From Bacillota bacterium (GTDB lineage: Bacteria > Bacillota > Clostridia > Oscillospirales > Acutalibacteraceae): a stretch of DNA of 64,000 nucleotides. Shown here piece by piece: positions 8,381 through 17,037 of this stretch (positions within the stretch are counted from its first letter, which is position 1; each line of letters begins with the position of its first letter). The notes beneath the pieces were generated by a model. That model saw only the letters and a program-made list of their open reading frames with translations, did no database searches and had not been told where the DNA came from. A program made the translations under genes and the position numbers. Location: NCBI GenBank assembly GCA_023412715.1, contig JAEZCC010000012.1, forward strand, positions 3,125 through 67,124, in the 5' to 3' direction.

Positions 8381-9445
8381 TTGCCTCAGATCAGCGTGAT
8401 CGTTCCGGTTTATAACGTGGAGAAGTATCTGGAACGCTGCGTCAAGAGCATTCTGGCACAGAGCTTCACCGACTTTGAGCTGCTTCTCGTCAACGATGCT
8501 TCCACGGACGGTTCCCTTGCCGTCGCGCAGAAATTTCAGTTCGACCGCCGCGTCAAAGTGCTGGACAAGCCGCATGGCGGCCTGGGCGACACCAGAAATT
8601 ACGGCGCGGGGTGCGCGGCGGGAAAATACCTGCTGTTTGTCGACTCCGACGACTGGGTGGAGGAAGACATGCTGCGGGACCTGTTTGCCCTCGCGGAAGC
8701 CTACCGCGCGGACATGGTCCTGTTTAATTTCATCCGGGAAGACTTAAAGAACATGGAGCACCGCGAATGCCGCCTGCCGGTATTCTACCCGGATTTCGGC
8801 AGGGAGATGCAGGAGCGCGTCCTCTCTGAGCTGATTGGCCCGGACAGCGCCGACAGCCCCTGGCACCGGGCCGAGATGCTCGGCTGCGCGTGGAGGCGCC
8901 TGTATCTTCGCAGCTGGTTCGTCAATGCCGGCATTGCCTACGGCGACGAAAGGAAAATCATGCTGGAGGATCTGCCCGCGTCCGTCCGCGCGCATATTTT
9001 TTCCCGGCGGCTGCTTGCGGTCGGCGGGTGCTACTACCATTACCGCTACAACCCGGATTCGCTCAGCACGCGTTACCGCCCGCATAAGATGGAGATGCTG
9101 ACGGAATGCTTTCTGACCGTGCGGCGAACCCTCGAAGAAAACGGCCTGTACGAGCAGTACAGGCAGCGACATCTCGCGTGGTTCCTGCGTTCGGCGGCCC
9201 ATTCCTCGCTTGTCAACTGCTTCAGCGCGGGCAACCCCGCCGGCTTCCGCGGCCGCTACCGCGAGGTGGCGGAGATCCTGAAAAGCCCCATCCTGAAAGA
9301 GGCCGCAAAGTCGGATTACCTCAAACGATCGTCGCGGGCCGACCGGGTCGTCCGCCTTGTGATCAGAACGCGTTTTACACCCGCCGTCTATCTGTTTTAC
9401 CGCCTTTATTCCGCCATGCTCCGCAGGGACGGCGCGCGCAGGTAA
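8381..9445 (+). CDS. Glycosyltransferase family 2 (GT-A fold)
   Basis: 354 residues from a TTG start with AGGAGG 8 nt upstream. The N-terminus is textbook GT2: ISVIVPVYNVEKYLERCVKSI, LLVNDASTDGS, GGLGDTRNYG and the metal-binding FVDSDDW at about residue 86. The C-terminal region (about 200-354) is helical and basic, as in CpsI/EpsJ-type proteins of capsule loci. It uses a nucleotide-sugar donor in repeat-unit assembly. The gene 42 nt downstream (402-residue glycosyltransferase) probably shares its transcript. Confidence 0.9.
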   Translation: MPQISVIVPVYNVEKYLERCVKSILAQSFTDFELLLVNDASTDGSLAVAQKFQFDRRVKVLDKPHGGLGDTRNYGAGCAAGKYLLFVDSDDWVEEDMLRDLFALAEAYRADMVLFNFIREDLKNMEHRECRLPVFYPDFGREMQERVLSELIGPDSADSPWHRAEMLGCAWRRLYLRSWFVNAGIAYGDERKIMLEDLPASVRAHIFSRRLLAVGGCYYHYRYNPDSLSTRYRPHKMEMLTECFLTVRRTLEENGLYEQYRQRHLAWFLRSAAHSSLVNCFSAGNPAGFRGRYREVAEILKSPILKEAAKSDYLKRSSRADRVVRLVIRTRFTPAVYLFYRLYSAMLRRDGARR

Positions 9446-9487
9446 AGAGCTGCCGGCGGGACCGCGCCGGCACGGAGGAGAATTTTG

Positions 9488-10696
9488 ATGCCGCAGAAAA
9501 AAAAGATCCTGTTTATCAATTACAGCCTTCACAGCGGGGGAATCGAAAAGAGCCTTGTGACGGTCCTGTCGCTGTTTGATTATGAAAAATACGACGTCGA
9601 CCTTCAGCTTTTTGCGAACGAGGGCCTGTTCCTGCAGCGCGTGCCGAAGCAGGTGAATCTGCTGGAGCCGCTTTTCCCGGCGGAATACCGGCTGAATATC
9701 CGCCGCGCGTTCCCCGCGCTTTTGAAAAAGGGCCGCCCTCTGCTCGCTTTGGGCCGGCTGCTCGTGTCTTTCGCGGGCCTTCGGGGCACGATGGGCGAGC
9801 GCCTTGCGAGAATGTGGAAGGCCGAGCGCCTGTTTGTGCGCCCCGCGAAAAAAGAGTACGACTGCGCCGTGGCCTTTATGGAAGGGCAGCCGATCTATTA
9901 CAATGCAGAGAAAGTCAGAAGCGCCGTGAAAATCGGCTTCATCCACGGCGATTATGAGGCGATGGGCCTGCGGGCCGGCTTCGACCGCAGATATGTCGCA
10001 AAGCTGGACGCGCTCTGCACGGTTTCGGAATCGTGCCTTGCGTCGCTGCGGCGGGTTTTCCCGGAATTTGCGGACCGCTGCCATGTCGTTTACAACATCA
10101 TCTCCGCCAGTTTCATGCGGACCCTGGCGGAAGAGGGGGAGGGCTTCGACGACGGCTTTTCCGGCCTCCGCGTCCTTTCCATCGCGCGCCTGTCGCACCA
10201 GAAGGGCCTCGATATCGCCATGCCGGCCGTCGCCGCCCTCGTGAAAAAGGGGCTGCCGTTCCGGTGGTATATCATCGGCGTCGGCCCGGAAGAAGCGGCG
10301 CTCAAAGCCATGGCTCAGGAGCTTGGCCTGACGGACAGCGTCGTGTTCCTGGGCGAGCGGGCCAACCCCTACCCGTACCTGAAGCAGTGCGACGTCTATC
10401 TGCAGCCGAGCCGTTTTGAGGGAAAATCCATCGCCGTGGACGAGGCCATGGTCATGTGCCGCCCGATTCTGCTGACTGATTTTTCCACCGCCGCCGACCA
10501 GATTGACTCCGGGGTCAACGGGAGCATCGTCCCCATGACGCCGGAAGGCGTGGAAGAAGGGCTTGAGGCCCTGCTTCTGCACGAAGACCGGCGCAGGGCG
10601 TTCACGGACGCCCTTTCGAAAGGGACTTACACGAACGAGGAAGAAATCAACAAGCTGTACGGCCTGATTGATTCCAGGGAAAAGTCGGCCCGGTGA
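9488..10696 (+). CDS. Glycosyltransferase family 4
   Basis: 402 residues, ATG at 9488 with GGAGGAG 7-8 nt upstream (an in-frame TTG at 9485 is less favourable). The N-terminus has the GT-B acceptor-domain pattern INYSLHSGGIEKSLVTVLS. The donor domain includes LSIARLSHQKGLDIAMPA, YIIGVGPEE and QPSRFEGKSIAVDEAMVMCRPI, where the E-x7-E appears as EGKSIAVDE. Such proteins are common in exopolysaccharide clusters. It follows the GT2 gene in the same direction. Donor sugar not deducible. Confidence 0.9.
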   Translation: MPQKKKILFINYSLHSGGIEKSLVTVLSLFDYEKYDVDLQLFANEGLFLQRVPKQVNLLEPLFPAEYRLNIRRAFPALLKKGRPLLALGRLLVSFAGLRGTMGERLARMWKAERLFVRPAKKEYDCAVAFMEGQPIYYNAEKVRSAVKIGFIHGDYEAMGLRAGFDRRYVAKLDALCTVSESCLASLRRVFPEFADRCHVVYNIISASFMRTLAEEGEGFDDGFSGLRVLSIARLSHQKGLDIAMPAVAALVKKGLPFRWYIIGVGPEEAALKAMAQELGLTDSVVFLGERANPYPYLKQCDVYLQPSRFEGKSIAVDEAMVMCRPILLTDFSTAADQIDSGVNGSIVPMTPEGVEEGLEALLLHEDRRRAFTDALSKGTYTNEEEINKLYGLIDSREKSAR

Positions 10697-10762
10697 TTGG
10701 CCGGTGGCCGGTGGTTCTTTTCCGGGCGGTCTGCCGTTTATGATTTTTGAGGGGGTCATTCC

Positions 10763-11653
10763 ATGCAGAAACACGCGTTTTTGATTATGGCGCACCACCA
10801 GCTTCCGCTGCTGAAAAAGCTGATTCATCAGCTCGACGACGAAAGAAACGACATCTACATCCATGTCGATAAAAAGACGGCGGATTTTGATTTTGAAGAA
10901 CTGCGCGCGAGCGCGGAAAAATCACAAATCTATTTTACCGATCGCACGTCCGTCACGTGGGGCGGCTACAGCCAGATCCGTTGCGAGCTTGTTCTGCTGA
11001 AGGCGGCGGTGGGGCGGAATTACGCTTATTATCACCTGATTTCCGGGGCGGATCTGCCTCTTATTTCGCAGGATGAGTTTCACGCGTTCTTCGACCGGAT
11101 TTCCGGGCAGGAAATTGTGGGGTTCGAATGCCCGCAGATAAGGCCGGAGTTTCTTCCGCGAATCCGGTATTATCACTTTTTTCAGGATGCAGTCGGCAGG
11201 AAGACCACCCTTCTGACCTATGCGGAAAGGGCCTTGATCAAGCTGCAGGCCGCCCTTAAAATCGACCGGACGAAAAAATGGAAAGCCCGGTATCATATCC
11301 GTGCCTTTCAGAAAGGCTCCAACTGGTTTGACATTACGGACGATCTGGCGAAGTATGTCGTCGGCAGGGAAGACGAGATCCGGCGCATGTATCGCCGCAC
11401 GTTCTGCGCGGACGAGATTTTTCTGCAGACTCTGGTCGAGAACTCGCCTTTTAAAGAAAAGCTGTATTACCACGGGTTCGGAAGCTACCAGTCGACCTTT
11501 CGGTTCGTGGATTGGACGAGAGGAAACCCGTATACCTTCCGAAGCGGCGATTACGACGCCATAAAAAACTCCAGATGCTTTTTTGCGCGCAAGTTCGATA
11601 TGGGCGTGGATCCCGAAATTGTCGAAAGGCTGTGCGGCGACTTGAAAAAGTAG
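10763..11653 (+). CDS. Core-2/I-branching-type beta-1,6-N-acetylglucosaminyltransferase (GT14)
   Basis: 296 residues of the 'Branch' family: HAFLIMAHHQLPLLKKLI, then IYIHVDKKT, SVTWGGYSQIRCELVLLKAA, YYHLISGADLPL and, near residue 215, CADEIFLQTLVE. Bacterial GT14 proteins occur in capsule and exopolysaccharide loci, where they are thought to add GlcNAc or xylose branches. The start follows SD GAGGGGG. It ends 30 nt before mnmA and is the last polysaccharide gene before the tRNA-modification pair. Donor identity is inferred from the family only. Confidence 0.85.
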   Translation: MQKHAFLIMAHHQLPLLKKLIHQLDDERNDIYIHVDKKTADFDFEELRASAEKSQIYFTDRTSVTWGGYSQIRCELVLLKAAVGRNYAYYHLISGADLPLISQDEFHAFFDRISGQEIVGFECPQIRPEFLPRIRYYHFFQDAVGRKTTLLTYAERALIKLQAALKIDRTKKWKARYHIRAFQKGSNWFDITDDLAKYVVGREDEIRRMYRRTFCADEIFLQTLVENSPFKEKLYYHGFGSYQSTFRFVDWTRGNPYTFRSGDYDAIKNSRCFFARKFDMGVDPEIVERLCGDLKK

Positions 11654-11683
11654 CCGATATTTTCTAGTAGGAGAATTTTCAAA

Positions 11684-12781
11684 GTGAGTCTTAAAGTTAT
11701 GGTAGCCATGAGCGGCGGCGTGGACAGCTCCGTCGCCGCCGCTCTGCTCATGGGGCAGGGCTTCGGCGTCTGCGGGGCGACGCTCCGCCTGTTCGGCAAC
11801 GAAGAAGCCGGCATCAGCCGCAGCCGCACCTGCTGCTCCCTTGCGGATGTGGAAGACGCGCGCAGCGTTGCCCTGCGCCTCGGCATCGAGCATTATGTGT
11901 TCAATTTCGGCACGGAATTCCAGCGCGACGTCGTCGCAAAGTTTGCCGAAGAATACGCGAACGGCCGGACGCCGAATCCCTGCATCGACTGCAACCGTTT
12001 CATCAAGTTCGGCAAGCTGCTGGAGCGTGCTGAACTGCTGGGCATGGACCGTATCGCCACGGGCCATTACGCCCGCGCGGAGTACGACCCGGCGAGCGGG
12101 CGATGGCTCCTCGAAAAGGCGAGGGACGCTTCAAAAGACCAGACCTACGTGCTGTACGCCATGACGCAGGACGAGCTGGCGCATACGCTTTTTCCGCTCG
12201 GCGGGCTTCTGAAGAGCGAGGTTCGCGCTATCGCGCAGGAGCACGGCTTCGTCAACGCCCGCAAACCGGACAGCGAGGACATCTGCTTTGTGCCGGACGG
12301 GGACTACGCGGACTTCCTTGAGCGGGTGATGCATGTCGGCGCCGAGCCGGGCAATTTTGTGGACCGCGAGGGGCGCGTGCTCGGCAGGCACCGCGGCCTG
12401 ATCCATTATACGATCGGGCAGCGGAAGGGCCTTGGCCTCAGCTTCCCCACGCCGCGTTACGTGGTGAGGAAGGACAGGCCAGGCAACGCTGTGGTCCTCG
12501 GTGAAAGCGGCGAGCTTTTCAGCGAAAGCATGACCGTCGGCAATGTGAACCTGATTGCTGCGGAGCGCCTGACGGGGCTGAAGCGGGTCGGCGTCAAAAT
12601 CCGGTACAGCCAGACGGAAGCTCCGGCGGAGCTGCGCCCGCTGGCGGACGGCCGCGTCGCCGTCCGGTTTGATCAGCCGCAGCGCGCCGTCACGCCGGGG
12701 CAGGCCGCCGTGTTTTACGACGGCGACGTCGTTTTCGGCGGCGGGATCATCGAAGAGACCGGGGAGGGGAACGAACGTTGA
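11684..12781 (+). CDS. mnmA: tRNA-specific 2-thiouridylase MnmA (TrmU)
   Basis: 365 residues, close to the usual 360-370. MnmA adenylates U34 of tRNA-Lys/Glu/Gln and inserts sulfur to give s2U34. Visible: PP-loop AMSGGVDSSVAA (8-19), catalytic Cys100 in NPCIDCNRFIKF, and Cys201 in SEDICFVPDG. GTG start after AGGAGA. The TGA overlaps the TTG start of the cysteine desulfurase, giving a coupled sulfur donor-acceptor pair. An extra CC (TCCSLADVEDA, about 50) is normal for the clostridial type. Confidence 0.95.
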   Translation: MSLKVMVAMSGGVDSSVAAALLMGQGFGVCGATLRLFGNEEAGISRSRTCCSLADVEDARSVALRLGIEHYVFNFGTEFQRDVVAKFAEEYANGRTPNPCIDCNRFIKFGKLLERAELLGMDRIATGHYARAEYDPASGRWLLEKARDASKDQTYVLYAMTQDELAHTLFPLGGLLKSEVRAIAQEHGFVNARKPDSEDICFVPDGDYADFLERVMHVGAEPGNFVDREGRVLGRHRGLIHYTIGQRKGLGLSFPTPRYVVRKDRPGNAVVLGESGELFSESMTVGNVNLIAAERLTGLKRVGVKIRYSQTEAPAELRPLADGRVAVRFDQPQRAVTPGQAAVFYDGDVVFGGGIIEETGEGNER

Positions 12782-13929
12782 TTTATGCGGATCATGCGGC
12801 TACGGCAAAGCTTTCCCCGCGCGCGCTGGAAGCGATGATGCCGTTCCTGACCGAAGAGTACGGGAACGCGTCGTCCCTCTATGCCCCCGGCCGCAGGGCG
12901 CGCCGCGCGGTGGACAGGGCCCGCGAGGCCGTGGCGGCCTGCGTCGGCGCTCTCCCCGGGGAGATCTATTTCACGGCCTGCGGGACGGAGTCCGACAACT
13001 GGGCCATCCGCGCCACGGCGGAAGCGAACCCGGGGGACGCTCTGTTCGTCACGACGGCCGTGGAGCACCACGCCGTGCTGCGCACCTTCGAGGCGCTGCG
13101 GCGTGCGGGCAGGCGGACCGAAATTCTCGGCGTCGACGGACGCGGCAGGCTTTCCCCCGAAACGCTCCGCCGGGCCGTCGGGGGCAGGGCGGAGGCCGCC
13201 AGCCGGGCGGCTTTTGTCAGCGTGATGGCGGCGAACAACGAGGTCGGCACCCTCATGCCGCTTGCGGAGCTTGCGCAGGCTGCGCACGGCGCGGGCGCCC
13301 TTTTCCACACGGACGCCGTGCAGGCGCTGGGGCATGTCCCGGTCGACGTTTCGGCGCTCGGCGTGGACATGATGTCCTTTTCCGCCCACAAGTTCGGCGG
13401 GCCGAAGGGCGTCGGCGGGCTGTACGTGCGCAAAGGTGTCCCGCTTCCGCCCGGGCTTTACGGCGGCGGGCAGGAGCACGGCCTGCGCTCCGGAACCGAG
13501 AATGTCGCCGGAATCGTCGGAATGGCTGCGGCCCTGGAAGAATCCTGCGCAGGCATGCGGGAAGCCGCCGCGCGCGTGGCCGCTCTGCGCGATCGCCTGA
13601 TTGCCGGCGTCCTGAAGCTGCCGGGCACCCGCCTGACAGGCGACCCCGCCGAACGCCTGCCCGGGAACGCGTCGTTCGTGTTCGGCGGCATAGAGGGCGA
13701 GGCGCTTGTCCTTCTGCTGGACCAGCGGGGCGTCTGTGCCTCGTCCGGATCGGCCTGTTCCGCCGGTGCGCTGGAGCCCTCGCACGTGCTGCTCGCCATG
13801 GGCTTTTCGCCCGACGAGGCCCGGGGCGCGCTGCGCCTGTCGCTCGGGCCGGATAATACGCGGGAAGAGATTGACGAAATTCTGCACATCCTGCCGGAAG
13901 TGCTCCGCAAGCTGAGAAACGCGGGGTAA
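12778..13929 (+). CDS. Cysteine desulfurase (IscS/NifS family)
   Basis: 383 residues from a TTG that overlaps the mnmA stop; GGGAGGGG precedes it. A PLP enzyme that moves sulfur from cysteine to a protein persulfide. Visible: YADHAAT at the N-terminus, HH at 97-98 (VEHHAVLRTFE), Lys205 in SAHKFGGPKG binding PLP, GTENVAG, and the mobile-loop Cys327 in SSGSACSAG. The short loop with SGSACS fits group I. Coupling to mnmA implies a dedicated supply of sulfur for tRNA thiolation, as with YrvO-MnmA of B. subtilis, although Fe-S assembly cannot be excluded. Confidence 0.92.
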   Translation: MIYADHAATAKLSPRALEAMMPFLTEEYGNASSLYAPGRRARRAVDRAREAVAACVGALPGEIYFTACGTESDNWAIRATAEANPGDALFVTTAVEHHAVLRTFEALRRAGRRTEILGVDGRGRLSPETLRRAVGGRAEAASRAAFVSVMAANNEVGTLMPLAELAQAAHGAGALFHTDAVQALGHVPVDVSALGVDMMSFSAHKFGGPKGVGGLYVRKGVPLPPGLYGGGQEHGLRSGTENVAGIVGMAAALEESCAGMREAAARVAALRDRLIAGVLKLPGTRLTGDPAERLPGNASFVFGGIEGEALVLLLDQRGVCASSGSACSAGALEPSHVLLAMGFSPDEARGALRLSLGPDNTREEIDEILHILPEVLRKLRNAG

Positions 13930-13936
13930 ACCGCGC

Positions 13937-13966
13937 AAAAAACGGCGGGAGTCGATGACTCCCGCC
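13937..13966 (-). terminator. Intrinsic terminator of the galM operon
   Basis: GGCGGGAGT (13944-13952) pairs with ACTCCCGCC (13958-13966). The A6 at 13937-13942 gives a U6 tail on the minus strand, so it mainly ends the minus-strand galM transcript; on the plus strand it has only a weak tail. Confidence 0.8.
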
Positions 13967-14053
13967 AAAGCAAGCTTCCATTTTTTCCGCGCCGGCCGCG
14001 GCCCGAAATTCCGCCTTGCCGCACGGCGCGGCCTGACACCGGGGACGTTCCGG

Positions 14054-15109
14054 TCAGTCCGCCGTGAACTGGTAGACCGTCGTGCTGTGGAACGTTTTCC
14101 CCGGCTTCAGATTCTTGTAAGGAAACTCCGGGTGATGGGGGGAATCCGGGAAATACTGTGTTTCCAGGCATACGGCGTGGTGCGCCTGCATCGGGATTCC
14201 GCCGTTGGCGGTTGCGCCGGGGGTGAAGCTGTTCGCCGTGTAGAGCTGCAGGCCGGGCAGGTCGGTAAAGACAATCATCCGGCGGCCGCTGGCGGCGTCG
14301 TACAGGCATGCGGCCTCCTTCGCGCCGGACGGACCGGAGAGGACAAAGTTGTGGTCGTAGCCGCCGCAGCGCCGCAGCGAAGGCTCTTCTGCGCCGATGT
14401 CCCGCCCGATTGCTTTCGGCCGGCGGAAATCGAACGGCGTGCCGTCGACCGCAAGGAATTCGCCTGTGGGGATCAGCGCCTCGTCCGCCACCGTGATTTT
14501 GTCCGCGAAAATCTGCATTTCCACGGAAAGAATGTCGTTGGCCAGGTTCCCCGTCAGGTTGAAATAGGCGTGGTTCGTCATGTTCAGCGGCGTTTCCGCG
14601 TCGGACTGGGCGGCGTATTCGAGGACCAGCGCATTGTCGGCGGTGAGCGTGTAGGTGACCTCCGCCTCGAGGTCCCCGGGGAAGCCGCATTCGCCCTCCG
14701 GGCTGTGATAAGCGAAGGTAACGGAGGGTTCGCCGCCGTCTTTGGTGCGGCGGACGCTCCAGACCCGGTCCTGGAATCCCCCGGGCGCGCTGTGCAGCGA
14801 GTTCTGCCCTTCGTTTTTGCGGAGCCGGTACGTTTTTCCGCCGACTTGGAATTCCGCGCCGGCGATACGGTTTGCGTAGCGGCCCACGACGGCGCCGTGC
14901 ACGTCGTTTTCCGCTTCATATTCCGCCAGCGTGTCGTGGCCGAGGACTACGTTTTCCGTTTTTCCGGCGCGGTTTGGCACGCACAGCTTTGCGATGCGGC
15001 AGCCGTAGGTCAGCAGCTCGGCGGACATTCCGTTCGCGTTTTGCAGGCGGTACCGTTCGACGGGCCGGCCGTCGGCAAGCTTCCCGAACTCAGATGTTTC
15101 AATGCTCAT
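14054..15109 (-). CDS. galM: Aldose 1-epimerase (galactose mutarotase)
   Basis: 351 residues, typical for GalM. It interconverts alpha and beta anomers of hexoses. Visible: LTYGCRIAKLCVPN, NVVLGHDTLAEYE, GAVVGRYANRIAGAEF, catalytic NHAYFNLTG (about 178-186), GYDHNFVL, and the C-terminal ETQYFPDSPHHPEFP, where the Glu acts as catalytic base. It lies 27 nt downstream of the ROK glucokinase on the same strand; together they would mutarotate and phosphorylate glucose. Confidence 0.95.
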   Translation of the reverse strand: MSIETSEFGKLADGRPVERYRLQNANGMSAELLTYGCRIAKLCVPNRAGKTENVVLGHDTLAEYEAENDVHGAVVGRYANRIAGAEFQVGGKTYRLRKNEGQNSLHSAPGGFQDRVWSVRRTKDGGEPSVTFAYHSPEGECGFPGDLEAEVTYTLTADNALVLEYAAQSDAETPLNMTNHAYFNLTGNLANDILSVEMQIFADKITVADEALIPTGEFLAVDGTPFDFRRPKAIGRDIGAEEPSLRRCGGYDHNFVLSGPSGAKEAACLYDAASGRRMIVFTDLPGLQLYTANSFTPGATANGGIPMQAHHAVCLETQYFPDSPHHPEFPYKNLKPGKTFHSTTVYQFTAD

Positions 15110-15136
15110 TTCAATCTCTCTTTCCCGTTATGCGAT

Positions 15137-16084
15137 TCATTCCCCGAGCAGGGCGGCCCCGACGATGCCCGCGTCGTTTCCGAGCAGCGCGCGGCAGATT
15201 TTGGTCTGCTTGGTCGAATATTTGGAGTAGGATTCCCGGTCGATGATTTCCCTGACGGGGGTGAGAAGGGCTTCGCCCTCGTTGCCGATTCCGCCGCCGA
15301 CGCAGAGAATATCCGGCTGCAGGATGTTGATGCAGTTGAGCAGCCCGCAGGAAAGGTAAGATATGTATTGGTCCACGACCGTTTTGGCGGCCGCGTCGCC
15401 CGCCCGCATGGCCTGGAAAGCGGTGCGGCCGTCGACTTTGTTCAGATCCCCGCCGACGATCTGCCACATGGCGGAGGTATGGTCCAGGGCCATGGTCTGC
15501 AGCGTGGAGACGATCAGGCCCGTGGCGGAGGCGTAGGTCTCCCAGCAGCCGTAGCGCCCGCACGTGCAATGGCGCCCTCCGGCGACAATGACGGTATGTC
15601 CCATTTCGCCGCCCGCAAAGTTGCTGCCGGCGTAAATCTTCCCCTCTATGATAATGCCGCTGCCGACCCCGGTGCCCAGCGTGATGGCAAGCGCGTTGCG
15701 CGCGCCCTTGAGCGCGCCCGCCTTGTATTCGCCGTATGCCGCGGCGTTGGCGTCGTTTTCAAGGATCACCTTTTTGTGCAGCTTGTCTTCCAGCATGCTC
15801 TGCAGAGGGAAATGGTCGATATGCAGGTTGTTGGAAAATTCTATCGTTCCGGTTTCGCTGTTGACCGTTCCGGGGCTTCCGATGCCGATCCATGGGATAT
15901 CTTCAAGGGACAGGCCCGCTTTTTTCAGCGTTTCCAGCGCGGCGGCGGCCAGCTGGCCGCACAGCTCATCGTTGGTGCAGGGGATTCTCGTTTTCCGGTT
16001 TGTTTTGATGGTCAGGTGATAATTCTGGTCGACAATGCCGGCCGCAATGTTGGTCCCGCCGAGATCTATGCCGAGAAAGTACAT
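15137..16084 (-). CDS. glcK: ROK-family glucokinase
   Basis: 315 residues from the ATG at 16084, where GAAGGAG lies 7 nt upstream. Phosphorylates glucose with ATP. Visible: N-terminal phosphate-binding DLGGTNIAAG; the sugar-site ENDANAAAYGEYKAG; LGTGVGSGIIIEGKIY; GEMGHTV; and the ROK zinc motif HCTCGRYGCWETYAS. There is no N-terminal helix-turn-helix, so it is a kinase rather than a NagC/XylR-type repressor. First gene of the pair with galM. Confidence 0.92.
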   Translation of the reverse strand: MYFLGIDLGGTNIAAGIVDQNYHLTIKTNRKTRIPCTNDELCGQLAAAALETLKKAGLSLEDIPWIGIGSPGTVNSETGTIEFSNNLHIDHFPLQSMLEDKLHKKVILENDANAAAYGEYKAGALKGARNALAITLGTGVGSGIIIEGKIYAGSNFAGGEMGHTVIVAGGRHCTCGRYGCWETYASATGLIVSTLQTMALDHTSAMWQIVGGDLNKVDGRTAFQAMRAGDAAAKTVVDQYISYLSCGLLNCINILQPDILCVGGGIGNEGEALLTPVREIIDRESYSKYSTKQTKICRALLGNDAGIVGAALLGE

Positions 16085-16118
16085 GAAATTGCTCCTTCTT
16101 TCCGATTCCATTTTATTC

Positions 16119-16147
16119 AGTATAACATTGAAAAAGCAAAATTGTAA
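16119..16147 (-). promoter_or_regulatory. Probable promoter of glcK-galM
   Basis: On the minus strand TTACAA (16147-16142), 17 bp, TATACT (16124-16119). The -35 is weak. It lies 35 bp upstream of the glucokinase start. Confidence 0.5.
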
Positions 16148-16189
16148 ATATACGGAGAAGCGAAAATAAAAATATTCTTCCGCTTAAAC

Positions 16190-16201
16190 CCTGTGCTATA
16201 A
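16190..16201 (+). promoter_or_regulatory. Extended -10 promoter of the sugar transferase gene
   Basis: TGC-TATAAT with the hexamer ending about 16201 and no good -35. The same CTGTGCTATAAT-like form recurs at the head of the polysaccharide locus (TCGTGCTATAAT ending at 277). Confidence 0.55.
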
Positions 16202-16299
16202 TGGTAAAATAAAAATAGATGCTTTTTGCGGGAGCAGGGCGGATTTTTCCCTCCGCGAGCCGTTTCGGTGCAGAAAACAATGAAAATGGTGAGAAACAA

Positions 16300-16974
16300 G
16301 TGGCCTATGATCAGCTGCCTGAAAAGATGAAAAACGAACACACTCTCCGTTACTGGCAGGATCTTGAGAAAAGGAAAGCCTCGCTTGCCGCGAAAAGGCT
16401 GTTTGACGTCGCGGCGTCCGCAGTGAGCCTGCTGATCCTGTCTCCGTTTCTGCTTCTGCTTGCGCTGGCCGTCAAGCTGGATTCGCCGGGGCCGGTGTTT
16501 TACCGGCAGGTGCGCGTAGGCCGCTACGGCGAAGATTTCAGAATCTTCAAATTCCGCACGATGGTGCAGGATGCGGACCGTATCGGCCCTCCTCTCACAA
16601 TGGGGGAGGATCCGCGCGTGACGCGTGTCGGCAGGGTAATCCGCAAATGCAGGCTTGACGAATTCTCGCAACTGCTGAACGTCCTCGGCGGCAGCATGAG
16701 CCTGGTCGGCCCAAGACCGGAGGTGCGCCGCTACGTCGACGCCTACACGCCGGAGTATCTCGCGACGCTGCTGGTCCGGCCCGGCGTCACGGCCCCTTCC
16801 AGCATCGCTTTCAAGGACGAGGACAAAATCCTCAAAGCCGGCGGGGATCCCGAGAAGACTTATCTCGAGAAAATCCTGCCGCCCAAGATGAAGCTGAACC
16901 TGGAATATGTGAAGGAAATTTCTTTTTTCCGCGATATCAAGATCCTGTTTCAGACGGTGGCCGCGGTAATTTAA
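16300..16974 (+). CDS. Bacterial sugar transferase (undecaprenyl-phosphate glycosyl-1-phosphate transferase)
   Basis: 224 residues if started at GTG 16300, which has GGTGAG 6 nt upstream; an ATG at 16219 would add 27 residues but lacks an SD. PF02397 family, which transfers sugar-1-P from UDP-sugar to undecaprenyl phosphate and so starts repeat-unit synthesis. Visible: KRLFDVAASAVSLLILSPFL (membrane re-entrant helix), PVFYRQVRVGRYGEDFRIFKFRTM, then DEFSQLLNVLGGSMSLVGPRPE. It lacks the long N-terminal multi-TM region of WbaP/CpsE, so it is the short PglC-like form. This is the initiating enzyme for the polysaccharide locus. Confidence 0.92.
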   Translation: MAYDQLPEKMKNEHTLRYWQDLEKRKASLAAKRLFDVAASAVSLLILSPFLLLLALAVKLDSPGPVFYRQVRVGRYGEDFRIFKFRTMVQDADRIGPPLTMGEDPRVTRVGRVIRKCRLDEFSQLLNVLGGSMSLVGPRPEVRRYVDAYTPEYLATLLVRPGVTAPSSIAFKDEDKILKAGGDPEKTYLEKILPPKMKLNLEYVKEISFFRDIKILFQTVAAVI

Positions 16975-17037
16975 GCCCGGAAGCCATATTTTCCCTCGCC
17001 GGCTCATACTATTAACTGGAATTGCGGGGGATTTGGG

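Noticed and set aside
8136..8399. Possible leader peptide or small protein before the GT2 gene
   Set aside because: Low-complexity Arg/Pro-rich reading, no SD, runs into the real gene in another frame.
8744..10864. 706-residue minus-strand ORF
   Set aside because: Antisense to two glycosyltransferases with intact family signatures.
13955..16147. 730-residue plus-strand ORF
   Set aside because: Antisense to galM and glcK, which carry clear motifs; long open antisense frames are expected at this GC content.
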